Shown here: positions 6,663 through 15,000 of the stretch, piece by piece
How the letters are laid out: each line of letters begins with the position of its first letter
Numbering within the stretch: position 1 is the stretch's first letter
Source: Thiotrichales bacterium
GTDB lineage: Bacteria > Pseudomonadota > Gammaproteobacteria > UWMA-0217
Assembly (NCBI GenBank): GCA_024763135.1
Contig: JANTGD010000042.1
Coordinates: 1-15,440, forward strand
Direction: 5' to 3'
Length of the DNA stretch: 15,440 bases
Program-made: the position numbers and the translations under genes
The notes under the pieces: model-generated
The model's database searches: none
Told to the model about the DNA's origin: nothing
Seen by the model: the letters and a program-made list of their open reading frames with translations, nothing else

Positions 6663-6747
6663 CGGGACAGTATTCACTGCCGGACTGTTTCACAACGCCG
6701 CTTAAAAGTTTTATAGTGTGAAAATCCGGTAGCAGAATACTGTCCTG
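6663..6747. repeat. 85-nt long imperfect hairpin between two minus-strand genes
   Basis: The arms 6663-6694 and 6717-6747 pair over nearly their whole length. An outer stem GGACAGTATTC/GAATACTGTCC has 11 perfect pairs plus two flanking pairs (one G-T). A middle stem CTGCCGGA pairs with TCCGGTAG, and an inner stem TTTCACA pairs with TGTGAAA. Bulges are small. The loop itself contains TAAAA-G-TTTTA. It begins 11 nt after the stop codon of the 104-aa gene. No U-run follows. It could be a 3'-end stabiliser, a processed or small RNA, or a miniature inverted-repeat insertion. Confidence 0.5.
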
Positions 6748-6758
6748 AGATAAACATA

Positions 6759-7073
6759 TTATTCCTCTTCTCCAACGGGTTCTTTCGATGTCGATAGGAA
6801 TCCGCGGTTTTGTGCAAAGTAAATATATACGGGGCTCTCATTTCTAAGGACGTCAAGTACATTCGTAAACATCGATGAAGGTAGGTGCATTTTAATGATA
6901 CTGCCCAGCATGCTGTCATTCTCGAAGAACATACCTGGATCATTGAATCTTAGCCAAGCGAGCGTTTTTCCTTTTGAGTCGCTTAGTTGTATTTGGGCTC
7001 TGTTCGTTTGGTAACCTGCAGGGCTTCCGTAAAATAGGATTGAATAGCTTGCAACTTTCTTTGATTTGGCCAC
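6759..7073 (-). CDS. Leaderless 104-aa conserved-looking protein, unknown function
   Basis: The start is GTG 7073, fixed by AAGGAG 8 nt upstream; no in-frame ATG precedes it. 104 aa, no signal peptide or membrane segment. It reads as a compact alpha/beta domain: strands VASYSILFYG and RAQIQLSDSKGKTLAWLRF, a loop DPGMFFENDS, an amphipathic segment IIKMHLPSSMFTNVLDVLRNE, a strand PVYIYFAQ, and a tail FLSTSKEPVGEEE. The even mixture of core strands and a helix argues strongly for a real gene. I recognise no named family. Gene order puts the secreted Cys-rich gene next on the same strand, after a long hairpin. The SD is of the same GGAGAA type as the protease, RNase and barrel genes. Confidence 0.75.
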   Translation of the reverse strand: MAKSKKVASYSILFYGSPAGYQTNRAQIQLSDSKGKTLAWLRFNDPGMFFENDSMLGSIIKMHLPSSMFTNVLDVLRNESPVYIYFAQNRGFLSTSKEPVGEEE

Positions 7074-7179
7074 AGTACTTTCTCCTTTTTAAAAATAACT
7101 TTTGCTGAAATAACTTAGGTGCTTACGTGTTGAGACAATAGAGTTAAAAATTTTTTTAAAACAGTTCAGCTTCTTATCC

Positions 7180-7206
7180 GAGTCATTCTAATTGAATGAC
7201 TCTTTT
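7180..7206 (+). terminator. Intrinsic-terminator-like hairpin with T-run
   Basis: GAGTCATTC (7180-7188) and GAATGACTC (7194-7202) form a perfect 9-bp stem around TAATT, followed by TTTT (7203-7206). The orientation is plus, yet no plus-strand gene lies nearby upstream. It may stop stray transcription entering the envelope operon, or end a small RNA. Confidence 0.5.
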
Positions 7207-7320
7207 GCAGGGTTGTGTGCATTGCTAATAAAGCTTAGGAGTGTGAGTGATGAGTCAAGACTTCCGTTTAATATACTTAGCAGTGACCACGTACACATTG
7301 ATACCGGTGGGCAATTAGTT

Positions 7321-7347
7321 ATTGATTAACTGTGATAGTTAACCAAT
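7321..7347. promoter_or_regulatory. Dyad upstream of the envelope operon promoter
   Basis: ATTGATTAACT (7321-7331) and AGTTAACCAAT (7337-7347) pair at 10 of 11 positions around GTGAT. It ends 20 bp before a TATAAT hexamer, so a bound regulator would overlap the -35 region. The regulator is unknown. Confidence 0.35.
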
Positions 7348-7367
7348 ACCCAATCCTGGGGGGCATG

Positions 7368-7373
7368 TATAAT
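7368..7373 (+). promoter_or_regulatory. Candidate -10 hexamer for the envelope operon
   Basis: A perfect TATAAT on the plus strand, about 100 bases before the first gene. No good -35 is present at 16-18 bp (AATACC), so the promoter might depend on an activator at the adjacent dyad. Tentative. Confidence 0.35.
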
Positions 7374-7475
7374 AGTAAGATAAATCGTGAAACCTATCAG
7401 GCTACTTGGCTCTGCCAAGTGCGCTGTTGAAGGTTTTGCATACTCGTCAAGTCTATTTCTTTGAGGGTGGTGAGG

Positions 7476-7961
7476 ATGTTGTTGAGGGGTGTTACTTTAG
7501 TTGGGGTTTTGGGGTTGGCGTCGGTGGTGTTAGTGGGTTGTAGCGGTGGTGACTCGACAACCTCGAAACCGGAGCCGACGCTGTCGAGTCTTTGGAACGC
7601 GAAGTTCAGTAGCTGTGGGCTTAACTGTCATTCCCCGGATGCAAGTGATGGCACCGAGAACGGGCCTGATCTGCGGAGTAAAGACAGTTTTTACACACAA
7701 CTCGTAGGGAAGAATGTCAACCGTGATTTTCCCCTGTGGGCGACGGTTAAGAGCGGTAATTGTAACGATATTGATTTTATAGCGCCGGGCAATCCACGTG
7801 GTTCTACGCTGGTGACCAGTCTGGTCCAAAGTTACTCCATCAATCAAACGACCTGTACCAGTTCGTATAATTTACACGAAGTTAATCGGGTAACAATCTC
7901 GAATCAAGACCTCATCGATGCGCTGGTGACGTGGATTAATGCAGGCGCCCCCGACAACTAA
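7476..7961 (+). CDS. Lipoprotein with a cytochrome c-like CX3CH motif
   Basis: 161 aa from ATG 7476; GAGGG lies 8 nt upstream, while the frame also has TTG/GTG starts at 7461-7470. Residues 1-21 are a lipoprotein signal with lipobox LVGC (Cys22), so it should sit on the outer face of a membrane. The core SSCGLNCHSP (45-54) resembles the haem-binding end of class I-type cytochromes but has three residues between the cysteines. The region GPDLRSKDSFYTQLVGK and the C-terminal DLIDALVTWINAGAPDN match the usual helical layout of such domains. There is no Met in the mature chain; His134 could be the distal ligand. Cys96 and Cys127 may form a disulfide. Either a small electron carrier or a haem-free derivative. 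Its end overlaps the next gene by 23 nt. Confidence 0.8.
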   Translation: MLLRGVTLVGVLGLASVVLVGCSGGDSTTSKPEPTLSSLWNAKFSSCGLNCHSPDASDGTENGPDLRSKDSFYTQLVGKNVNRDFPLWATVKSGNCNDIDFIAPGNPRGSTLVTSLVQSYSINQTTCTSSYNLHEVNRVTISNQDLIDALVTWINAGAPDN

Positions 7962-10900
7962 GCAGGGTTCAAAACCCGCTACGCTACCTGAAACGCAGCG
8001 ACGCCGCCGTGCACGGCGGCACCTGAAACGCTTGGGTTTGGTGCTGGGCAGTATCTTTTTGCTCTTTACGGCGCTCTTGGTGGCGTTATATTTTGCCCTC
8101 CGTGATCCATGGCTCTATCAAAAATTGTCACCCTATCTTGCAAAACGCCTGGAGCCGCTGGGTATTGAATTGACGCAGCCCGGAAGTTTACAGATCGATG
8201 TGCTTCGTTCGGTAACATTAAGAGATCTTCAAGTGAGTTGGCGAGATCCGGACATCGGCACTTTGGAGCTGACATTGGGCGCGCTGGATCTACATTATTA
8301 TGTCAATGAACTCCTGAAGGGAGAACTCAAACTCGAGGATCTGGCAATCCGCGATGCGCAGATTCGAGCGACACTCAATACCACGCAGTCTCAGCCCCTC
8401 GATACCTCTCAAAGCAGCCTGTCACTGAATGATCTCGATGCGTTATTAAGCAGGCCCCCCTTGCCCGTATCCATCAAACAACTGGCACTACAGCGCATAG
8501 CCTTGCAGCTCAGCACGGGGGAAGGGACTCAATGGCAGCGACTTTCCGGGCAGCTCAAGCAGGCCACGGGTGCGTTTTCGTGGCAGTCAAAGGGTTTGTC
8601 CGGTGCGCTTAAATTGGAAGTGGATCAGCCGTGGCAATTCGCATTGGAAGATGAAAAGGGGCGGATGACGCTGGATTTTATGCCCCAATTGCAGTCTAGG
8701 CTGCAGTGGCAACTGGATCACGAAGCACCTGGCTGGCATCTTGCTCGGGCCGGATGGGATCAGACGCTGAACCTACGCAAGCTCGAACTGACTCGTGTGC
8801 ACAATGGCGTCGCGCAGTCTTTGGCGCAGGCAGAACAGTTCAGCATGCAATTCAAAGCCCAGGCGTCGACGCAGAATGATCACAGCACGCTTACTGGCCT
8901 ACGACAGATGTTTCCATTGCAGGTTGATGCAGACCTTAAGACGCATTTATCCGGTTTGCGGGGCTTTGCTCTCGAATCGGTTGGGTTAAAGCTACAAACG
9001 CTTGCTGAGCAAGACCTGAATCTCAGTCTGCAAGGTCTTCTCCAGCCTTTTGCTGCGGGCGAGCCGCCATTGAGCTGGCAGGTCAGTCAGCACTTGCAAT
9101 TTCAAGAGCTCGACGCGGCAGTACAGGGTCACCAGCTTACATCCAACGGGCTGCATATGACGCTCAAAGGGCAGGGTGAGGTTCCTTCGCAGTTGCAATC
9201 CCTCGTGCCGTTGAAATTCGCGATGACGCTGGAAGGTGATGCGCCGCAGCTCGTGTGGCAACAGCTTTCCGCAGCCTCCGACACCGCGGCACTGCAGGCC
9301 AGTCTAAAACCCGCGTTCCAGCTGCAGGCCAGTGGCGTGGTGCCCTCGCTTAAGGATCCGCTGCGAAAGTTACAGATGAAATTTGCGCCTCGTCTGACAG
9401 CCGATGGATTGGTCGTCAGCATGGCGCGGGCGGGTGAGCGCAGCGTCTATCGTGCGGATCAGGAACGTTTTGGTGCCACGGGGTCATTGGATCAGGGCCA
9501 GCTATCGCTGCTCGCTGATCTGCAGGTGGATGGATTGCATTTACCGGAGCTGCTCGATCAGTTTTCCTTACAAAATCAAATCGATTTGCAAACGGGCCTT
9601 GATTTCAAGCAACCTACGGTGCAATGGAAGACACAGCTGGATGGGCGACCGTTGCTGGCGATGGACTTAAAAGGCAACAATCAACCAGGGAATTTCACGC
9701 TGGCACATCAAATTAACGGCTTTTTCGACACTAAACTCAAGCGCTTGCATCCCGCCGCCGAAATGCTCGATCGCCTGGGTAATGTGGAAATCCAATGGAA
9801 TGGTGCGTTCAAGTTAAAGCACGGGGTGGATTCCATTGTGGCTCTGGATTTCTCTAAGTTTTCCCACTGGCGTTTTGCTGATCAGGGGCAAATTCAGTGG
9901 CGTCAGACCCGTCCCCCTGTTCATGCCGATGGCTTGCAATTGAGCGGTCCATTGAAAGTCGACTATGGTATTGAAAAACAAGGTGCTCGCGATTACAGCA
10001 GCGAATTGCGCCTGGCCACTCGAGGTATTCAGTTTGCCCCACTCGTAAAACCGGTGCCTTTTGTTTTTTCACAGCGGAGCCATCTTGACTGGCCGCTGAC
10101 GAGTGTCGAATCGCGCGGCGACCTCAAAATTGCGGGTAATGATGCAGCCAGTTATAAGTTGCAGGCAACGAATTTACCCAAGCACTTCGATTTCGATACC
10201 CACTGGTCATTCAGTTCCCAACCCGAGTGGCAGGTGTATGCACCTATGCTCGCGGCCCTGGACAGCATCGGGGCCGTTACGGGTGAACATCAGCTGAAAG
10301 GGACTGTCGCACACCCCTACCGTTCTCTCCTTGATTTTGAGGCGGCCCAGTTGCAACAGCTTAAGGCCGATGTGACGCTGGACAGCCAGTTCACGCAAGC
10401 CAGTGATCAACGGGGCCGTTTACTGCAGATATTTGCGCCGGTCGATGTGCATCAGCAGGTTCACTGGTCTGCTGGCGCTGCCAACCTTAAGGGGCGCTAT
10501 CATATTGCGGCCGCCAAGGTGCTGGGACAGATGACGCTGGAGGATTTTGGCGGGCAGTATACGCTCAATGCCGATTCGGGTTTGACACCCGATGGCGGAA
10601 AAATCGATTTACAGGTGAGCACGGGATCTTTGTTGTTGCATGAGACGGATGCCGAGCCGGACGCAGCGGCCAATATGAAGAATCTGTTGGTGCCCTTTAA
10701 TCTCAATATTACTGCGCGTCAGGCCAAGCAAAAAGTGTTGTTAGAAAACTTAAGCCTGCAGACTGGCGATCGAATCCTGGATTTGCAGGCCTCGGGGGAA
10801 GCGGGATTGGATGGCAAAAATGCGCAGCTCTACAGCACATTACGCATGCGCTTACAACCCGATCTTTTACAAACACCTTATCTTAGCGGAGCAGGTACGA

Positions 10901-11736
10901 TCCAGATTCCCTGGCAGCTGATCCTGCTCAATGGTGATCAATTGTCAATCGATGGAGATATTCGATTCGATCAGCTCGATCTGGCGACGCAAAACTGGCA
11001 AATTCAGGGACTCAATGGTGGTCTGCACTTTGAAGAGGAATTGCTGTGGACGGGGGAACGTTTGAAGTACCGTTATCTCCGGGACCCGGATCCCTTCCAA
11101 CGGGTGGATTTTTCACGCGTGCAACCTTTTTTGCAAGACCGTGTGAATTTGAGTGTTATGGGTATTGCGACTGCGGAACAGAGTATCGGTCCCGGCTTGG
11201 TGAATCTGCAGTTGCAGCAAAATGTGCTGAATCTTCGGCAGCTCGATTTGCAGCTTTTTGGGGGCCACATCACCGGGCGACTGTACGTGGATACGCGCCC
11301 TGGTAATTGGCAGATTGGTTTGTTGAGTAGGATCACCGAGGTCGATCCCCGGCAGCTGTTACGCCAAGGCAGCGCCTTGCGTGAAGGAGTATACGCACCG
11401 CTAAGCGCGCGCACAGCCGTGACCTTCGATATTCGCCGGCGGCTGCTCGAGGGGCGTATCGATGTCACGAAAATTAATCGCGAGCAGCTCTATCAGTTGC
11501 TGGAAGTGCTTGATCCGGATTACGAGGACGAGCAGCTGGCGGCGCTGCGGGCAGCTTTGCGTATTGCGCATCCAGAACAAGTGAGCATCAATATGCACCA
11601 GGGATTGCTCGATTTGGAAGCACGCATATCGGCCTTGCCCCAGCCGTTACGGATTAAAGGGCTGCCATTGACGCCGTTGATCCAGTACTTTGCCGGTGTA
11701 GCCTTGGAAGCACTGGGGAACGTGCCTTTGGAATAG
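7939..11736 (+). CDS. AsmA/YdbH-like inner-membrane-anchored envelope protein
   Basis: 1265 aa. A basic N-terminus (RRRRARRHLKR, 21-31) precedes one membrane segment at about 33-54 (LGLVLGSIFLLFTALLVALYF), which places the rest in the periplasm. The long remainder consists of repeated short amphipathic strands with 'LxLxDLxL' and 'GxLKLEDLAIRDAQI' patterns, as in AsmA-like and YdbH/TamB-type bridge proteins. The C-terminal part (about 1090-1150) has NLRQLDLQLFGGHITGRLYVDT, a typical AsmA-like module. Proteins of this superfamily form a hydrophobic groove that moves phospholipids between inner and outer membrane. It is longer than E. coli YdbH (about 880 aa). Start ATG 7939 overlaps the upstream gene by 23 nt; no strong SD, so translational coupling is likely. 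A small lipoprotein follows, as ynbE follows ydbH. Superfamily firm, subfamily less so. Confidence 0.85.
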   Translation: MQAPPTTKQGSKPATLPETQRRRRARRHLKRLGLVLGSIFLLFTALLVALYFALRDPWLYQKLSPYLAKRLEPLGIELTQPGSLQIDVLRSVTLRDLQVSWRDPDIGTLELTLGALDLHYYVNELLKGELKLEDLAIRDAQIRATLNTTQSQPLDTSQSSLSLNDLDALLSRPPLPVSIKQLALQRIALQLSTGEGTQWQRLSGQLKQATGAFSWQSKGLSGALKLEVDQPWQFALEDEKGRMTLDFMPQLQSRLQWQLDHEAPGWHLARAGWDQTLNLRKLELTRVHNGVAQSLAQAEQFSMQFKAQASTQNDHSTLTGLRQMFPLQVDADLKTHLSGLRGFALESVGLKLQTLAEQDLNLSLQGLLQPFAAGEPPLSWQVSQHLQFQELDAAVQGHQLTSNGLHMTLKGQGEVPSQLQSLVPLKFAMTLEGDAPQLVWQQLSAASDTAALQASLKPAFQLQASGVVPSLKDPLRKLQMKFAPRLTADGLVVSMARAGERSVYRADQERFGATGSLDQGQLSLLADLQVDGLHLPELLDQFSLQNQIDLQTGLDFKQPTVQWKTQLDGRPLLAMDLKGNNQPGNFTLAHQINGFFDTKLKRLHPAAEMLDRLGNVEIQWNGAFKLKHGVDSIVALDFSKFSHWRFADQGQIQWRQTRPPVHADGLQLSGPLKVDYGIEKQGARDYSSELRLATRGIQFAPLVKPVPFVFSQRSHLDWPLTSVESRGDLKIAGNDAASYKLQATNLPKHFDFDTHWSFSSQPEWQVYAPMLAALDSIGAVTGEHQLKGTVAHPYRSLLDFEAAQLQQLKADVTLDSQFTQASDQRGRLLQIFAPVDVHQQVHWSAGAANLKGRYHIAAAKVLGQMTLEDFGGQYTLNADSGLTPDGGKIDLQVSTGSLLLHETDAEPDAAANMKNLLVPFNLNITARQAKQKVLLENLSLQTGDRILDLQASGEAGLDGKNAQLYSTLRMRLQPDLLQTPYLSGAGTIQIPWQLILLNGDQLSIDGDIRFDQLDLATQNWQIQGLNGGLHFEEELLWTGERLKYRYLRDPDPFQRVDFSRVQPFLQDRVNLSVMGIATAEQSIGPGLVNLQLQQNVLNLRQLDLQLFGGHITGRLYVDTRPGNWQIGLLSRITEVDPRQLLRQGSALREGVYAPLSARTAVTFDIRRRLLEGRIDVTKINREQLYQLLEVLDPDYEDEQLAALRAALRIAHPEQVSINMHQGLLDLEARISALPQPLRIKGLPLTPLIQYFAGVALEALGNVPLE

Positions 11737-11794
11737 GCCATGCCAAGTGCGTGGCTGAGACCGCCCCCTTACGAATTTAACAGGACGCCTATCT

Positions 11795-12067
11795 ATGAAA
11801 CGTTTGGGTATTATTGTTGCTGCTATCAGTATGTCGAGCTGTATTTCTTTGCCTGATGTCTATCTCATTGATCGTCAGACTGTCATGGAGGCGGAAGCTT
11901 CGGGAGAATGGCCGCAGCTGGAAGAGCGCTTTACACACACGACGCCTAAAACGGGGCCCACCGATCTCGCCACAGAACCTTCTTCAAAGCGCAGAGATCG
12001 CGCGTTTCGCGTACTCAATGGCGAGTTCCCCACAAATCCATCCCAGGCCCAGAGCAGCACGCCATGA
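11795..12067 (+). CDS. Small lipoprotein, possible YnbE-like partner of the AsmA-like protein
   Basis: 90 aa, ATG 11795, 58 nt after the AsmA-like gene. The leader MKRLGIIVAAISMSSC ends in a lipobox-like MSSC (Cys16). The mature protein starts SLPDVYLIDRQTVMEAEASGEWPQLEERF, then becomes polar and probably disordered, with a proline-rich end. There is no sequence match I can see to E. coli YnbE, but size, lipid anchor and position after a YdbH-type gene are alike. Inferred role: outer-membrane-side partner of the AsmA-like bridge. Its stop overlaps the next start in ATGA (12064-12067), so the following gene is translationally coupled. Confidence 0.75.
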   Translation: MKRLGIIVAAISMSSCISLPDVYLIDRQTVMEAEASGEWPQLEERFTHTTPKTGPTDLATEPSSKRRDRAFRVLNGEFPTNPSQAQSSTP

Positions 12068-15000
12068 AACAAACCATTGGCCGTGTAGTTGGCGGCGTAC
12101 TACTGGCCATGCTGTCGTTGCCAGTCTGGTGCGCCACCGCCTGGGAAGAGAATCGCTTGATTCCGCTGGAAAAGTTGACCGTGGGGCCGTGGGATAATTT
12201 TGAAGTGAGCGTGGCGCGGGACGATCAGTTGATATATTTCACCCGCGATCAAAATCAGATCCCGCAAATCTTAGTACAGGATCTTGAACATACCACTGCG
12301 CAGCCGCTCAAAGGTTTGCAGGGGGATGCCAAGGAACCCGCACTCAGCCCGGATGAGCGGTATTTGGCGATAACCTACTATGGGGATGATGCGCAGGGAG
12401 ATGTGTGCTTGTATAAGCTGCCAAGGGGGCCGGTACACTGTCTCACCGATGCCAACACGGTGGACAAAACTCCATTTTGGGTAGATGCCGAACATCTGGG
12501 ATTTTTACAACGCAAAACGGGAGATACCCTCTGGGCGCTTGTCGTCGAGAATGTGCAAACAAAGGAACGAACTCAGATACATAAAGGTTTAATTTCGACC
12601 CCTTGGGCAACGCCTGGGGGTGAGTACGTTTTAATCAGTGAGACGCAAGCGGATGGCAGCGTTCAGCTCGAGGCCTGGAATCGTCAGACGCGCAAATTAC
12701 AGCGCCCGCCGGAGTTCGATCTACCGGGCATTACGGGCTCAGCTGTGACCTCACGGAACGGGGAGTTTCTCTATTTCAATCAATATCTCAATGATACCAA
12801 TGGCGATCAGCTTATCGACGGCAACGACAATAGCGTGACGTTTCGCATCCCGTTTAGGCAATGGTTGCAGGCTCGGACCCCGCAGTTACCAGAACAGCTC
12901 AGCTCGGTCGCACACAACTGTCGCTATCCCGCGCCGACCCGACAGTTTCTTTATCTCACCTGCGCTTTCGAGGGTTCATTGGACATCTATCGGCTGCCCT
13001 TGACAGGCAGTGTGCCGGCGCCCTGGGGTCAAGCCCAGTTGTGGGAGGCCCATCGCACGGCCCGTAGTTATGAGGATCGACTGCTGATTCTCAACACCTT
13101 GCGCTATCGAGCAACCAGTCATGGCACGCAAATGCTCGAGCGTCTGCTCAGTAACCATGTGGCGCTCGATGAACTTACTGCAGCAGTGTTTTATGTGCGG
13201 CAGTTACAAAGTCGATATGAGCAGGCGGGGGAACGCGCGGCTGCACAGTTTTACCAAGCCTTGGCTACCCTGTTTCAGGTGCGTTCATCGAAACGGCGGG
13301 TGCCCGTTGGTGTGGTGACCAATCGATTCCAACGCATTGTTGCGCAGGCACGGGAGGAGATGCATAGCCAGGCCTATGATCCGGCTTTATCGCATTTGAT
13401 GGATGCCTGGTTCGATTTTGAGCTGGAGCGGCCGCGGCAGGCACTCAATCGCTTGAAAACGATTGCTCTGGCCTCGCCAGATCTGTTGCCATTGCAGCGT
13501 ATGTTGACCTTTGAGCTGTATCGGCGTTTGCTCCAAAGCAAAAATCCGGCGCAGCTTCTGAGAATCTATCCTGTCATGTATCAGGCGAACAACCTGCCTT
13601 TGGATGCGCGCATTTACTATGCGTTTCATTATCTAAAATTACTCGCTCGAGTGCGTCCCGAGCCTAGTGACCGGATTGCTGAGATCCAGGCGCGCCTGGA
13701 AATCCTGCAGTCGCCGCAATTGATAGCACTGTTTAAAAGTGAAATTGCAGCGCTGGAATTAATCTTAGCTCAGGAGCAGAAGGGGCGGAATGCAGCATTC
13801 GCAGCACTGGGCCAGCTGCTCAAGCAAAATCGCAGTGATGTGCTCTTGCGCAAAGCCATGCATGTACGCGCGATCCAAAACCTGGGCGCGGCAGAGGCAT
13901 TTCAGTACATGGAGTTGTTGTCGCGCAATTGGTTGTTGACGACGCAGATTTCTGAAATGGAATTTGTGAATGTGGCAGAGCAGTTTGCCATCATTACCAT
14001 GGACAAAGCCTATGGCATGCTGGCGCAGGGTAAGGCTGGCAAAGCTTACAGCACTTTTTACAGTGCAATCCGGCAAACCAATGATCTGGAGGCGCATTAT
14101 CAGTTTATTACACTGGGCTTAACGCCAGAATTGCAGAAAAGGGAAAACCTCGAACGCTCTTATCAAGTACTGCAGGAACAAGGATTGGTGGCTGACAATA
14201 TGCCTTACGTTGAGGCCTTGCGGCTTTTATTGACAGTTCCTACAGATAAACAAGCCGCTTATAGAAAAGCGCAAAAGACCGCGCTCAAGAAATTGCAATC
14301 GATGCGGGCACATGGGTTGAGTCCTGCCATGCGTGATTTATTGATGGGCGCTATTTTGCATCAGCAATTGCGCAGTTCCCGCTCCGGTTATCGCTATGAT
14401 AAAAAACTTTTCCAAAAAGCCCATTATCATTACATTATGGCGTTGGATTTGGGGCGCGATAACAGTCGTATTACGGCCTCGGTGTGGGAAAATCTTGCTT
14501 GGCTCCATTTTGAAGTACGCAATTATGCGCTTGCGGTAGATTTTTTTACTCGGCGATTGCAATTACCGTTTGTCGATGCGCTATCGGAAGCATTAACACG
14601 AGAGGCTTTTGCACGGGCCCTGTATGCGAATAATCAGCCTCAGGCCGCGTTAGAGCAGGCACGGGTGGCGCTTGAGAAGGCTCAAGCCAGCAGTCAGCTT
14701 GACCCATTACCCTTTCAGGAGAAGCGCGCGTTCTATGCGCTGCAAAGTGGAGACTATGCGCAGGCCAGCCAAGCCTGGAAGGAGGTGCTTCAGCAAGCCG
14801 AATTGAGCCTAATCAACCGGGTCAAAGCATTATTGGGGTATAGCTTTGCGCTGATCAAGCTCGAGCGGCCAGAGCAGGCGCGCGCTAAACTACAGACGCT
14901 ACTCGAACTCAGCCGACAACTTAAACCCCAGCCTGCGGATAAACATCGCTTATTACCCTTGAGACCGGAACGTTTTCAATTGCTGGCCTGGGGATTATTA

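Larger units (their letters stand above)
7074..7475. other. Divergent intergenic region between the accessory half and the envelope operon
   Basis: About 400 AT-rich bases separating the minus-strand island from the plus-strand operon. It contains a plus-oriented hairpin with a T-run (7180-7206), an imperfect dyad (7321-7347), a TATAAT hexamer (7368-7373) and a small CTTGGC/GCCAAG hairpin (7404-7420). No reading frame with coding character was found. It should hold the promoters for both directions. Confidence 0.6.

Noticed and set aside
6674..6943. 89-aa minus-strand reading frame
   Set aside because: It overlaps the better 104-aa gene in another frame and its end is encoded by the long hairpin; no SD.
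7404..7420. ACTTGGC/GCCAAGT hairpin as a terminator
   Set aside because: Only 7 bp with a 3-nt loop and no T-run; it lies after the candidate -10 in the leader, where a terminator would block the operon.
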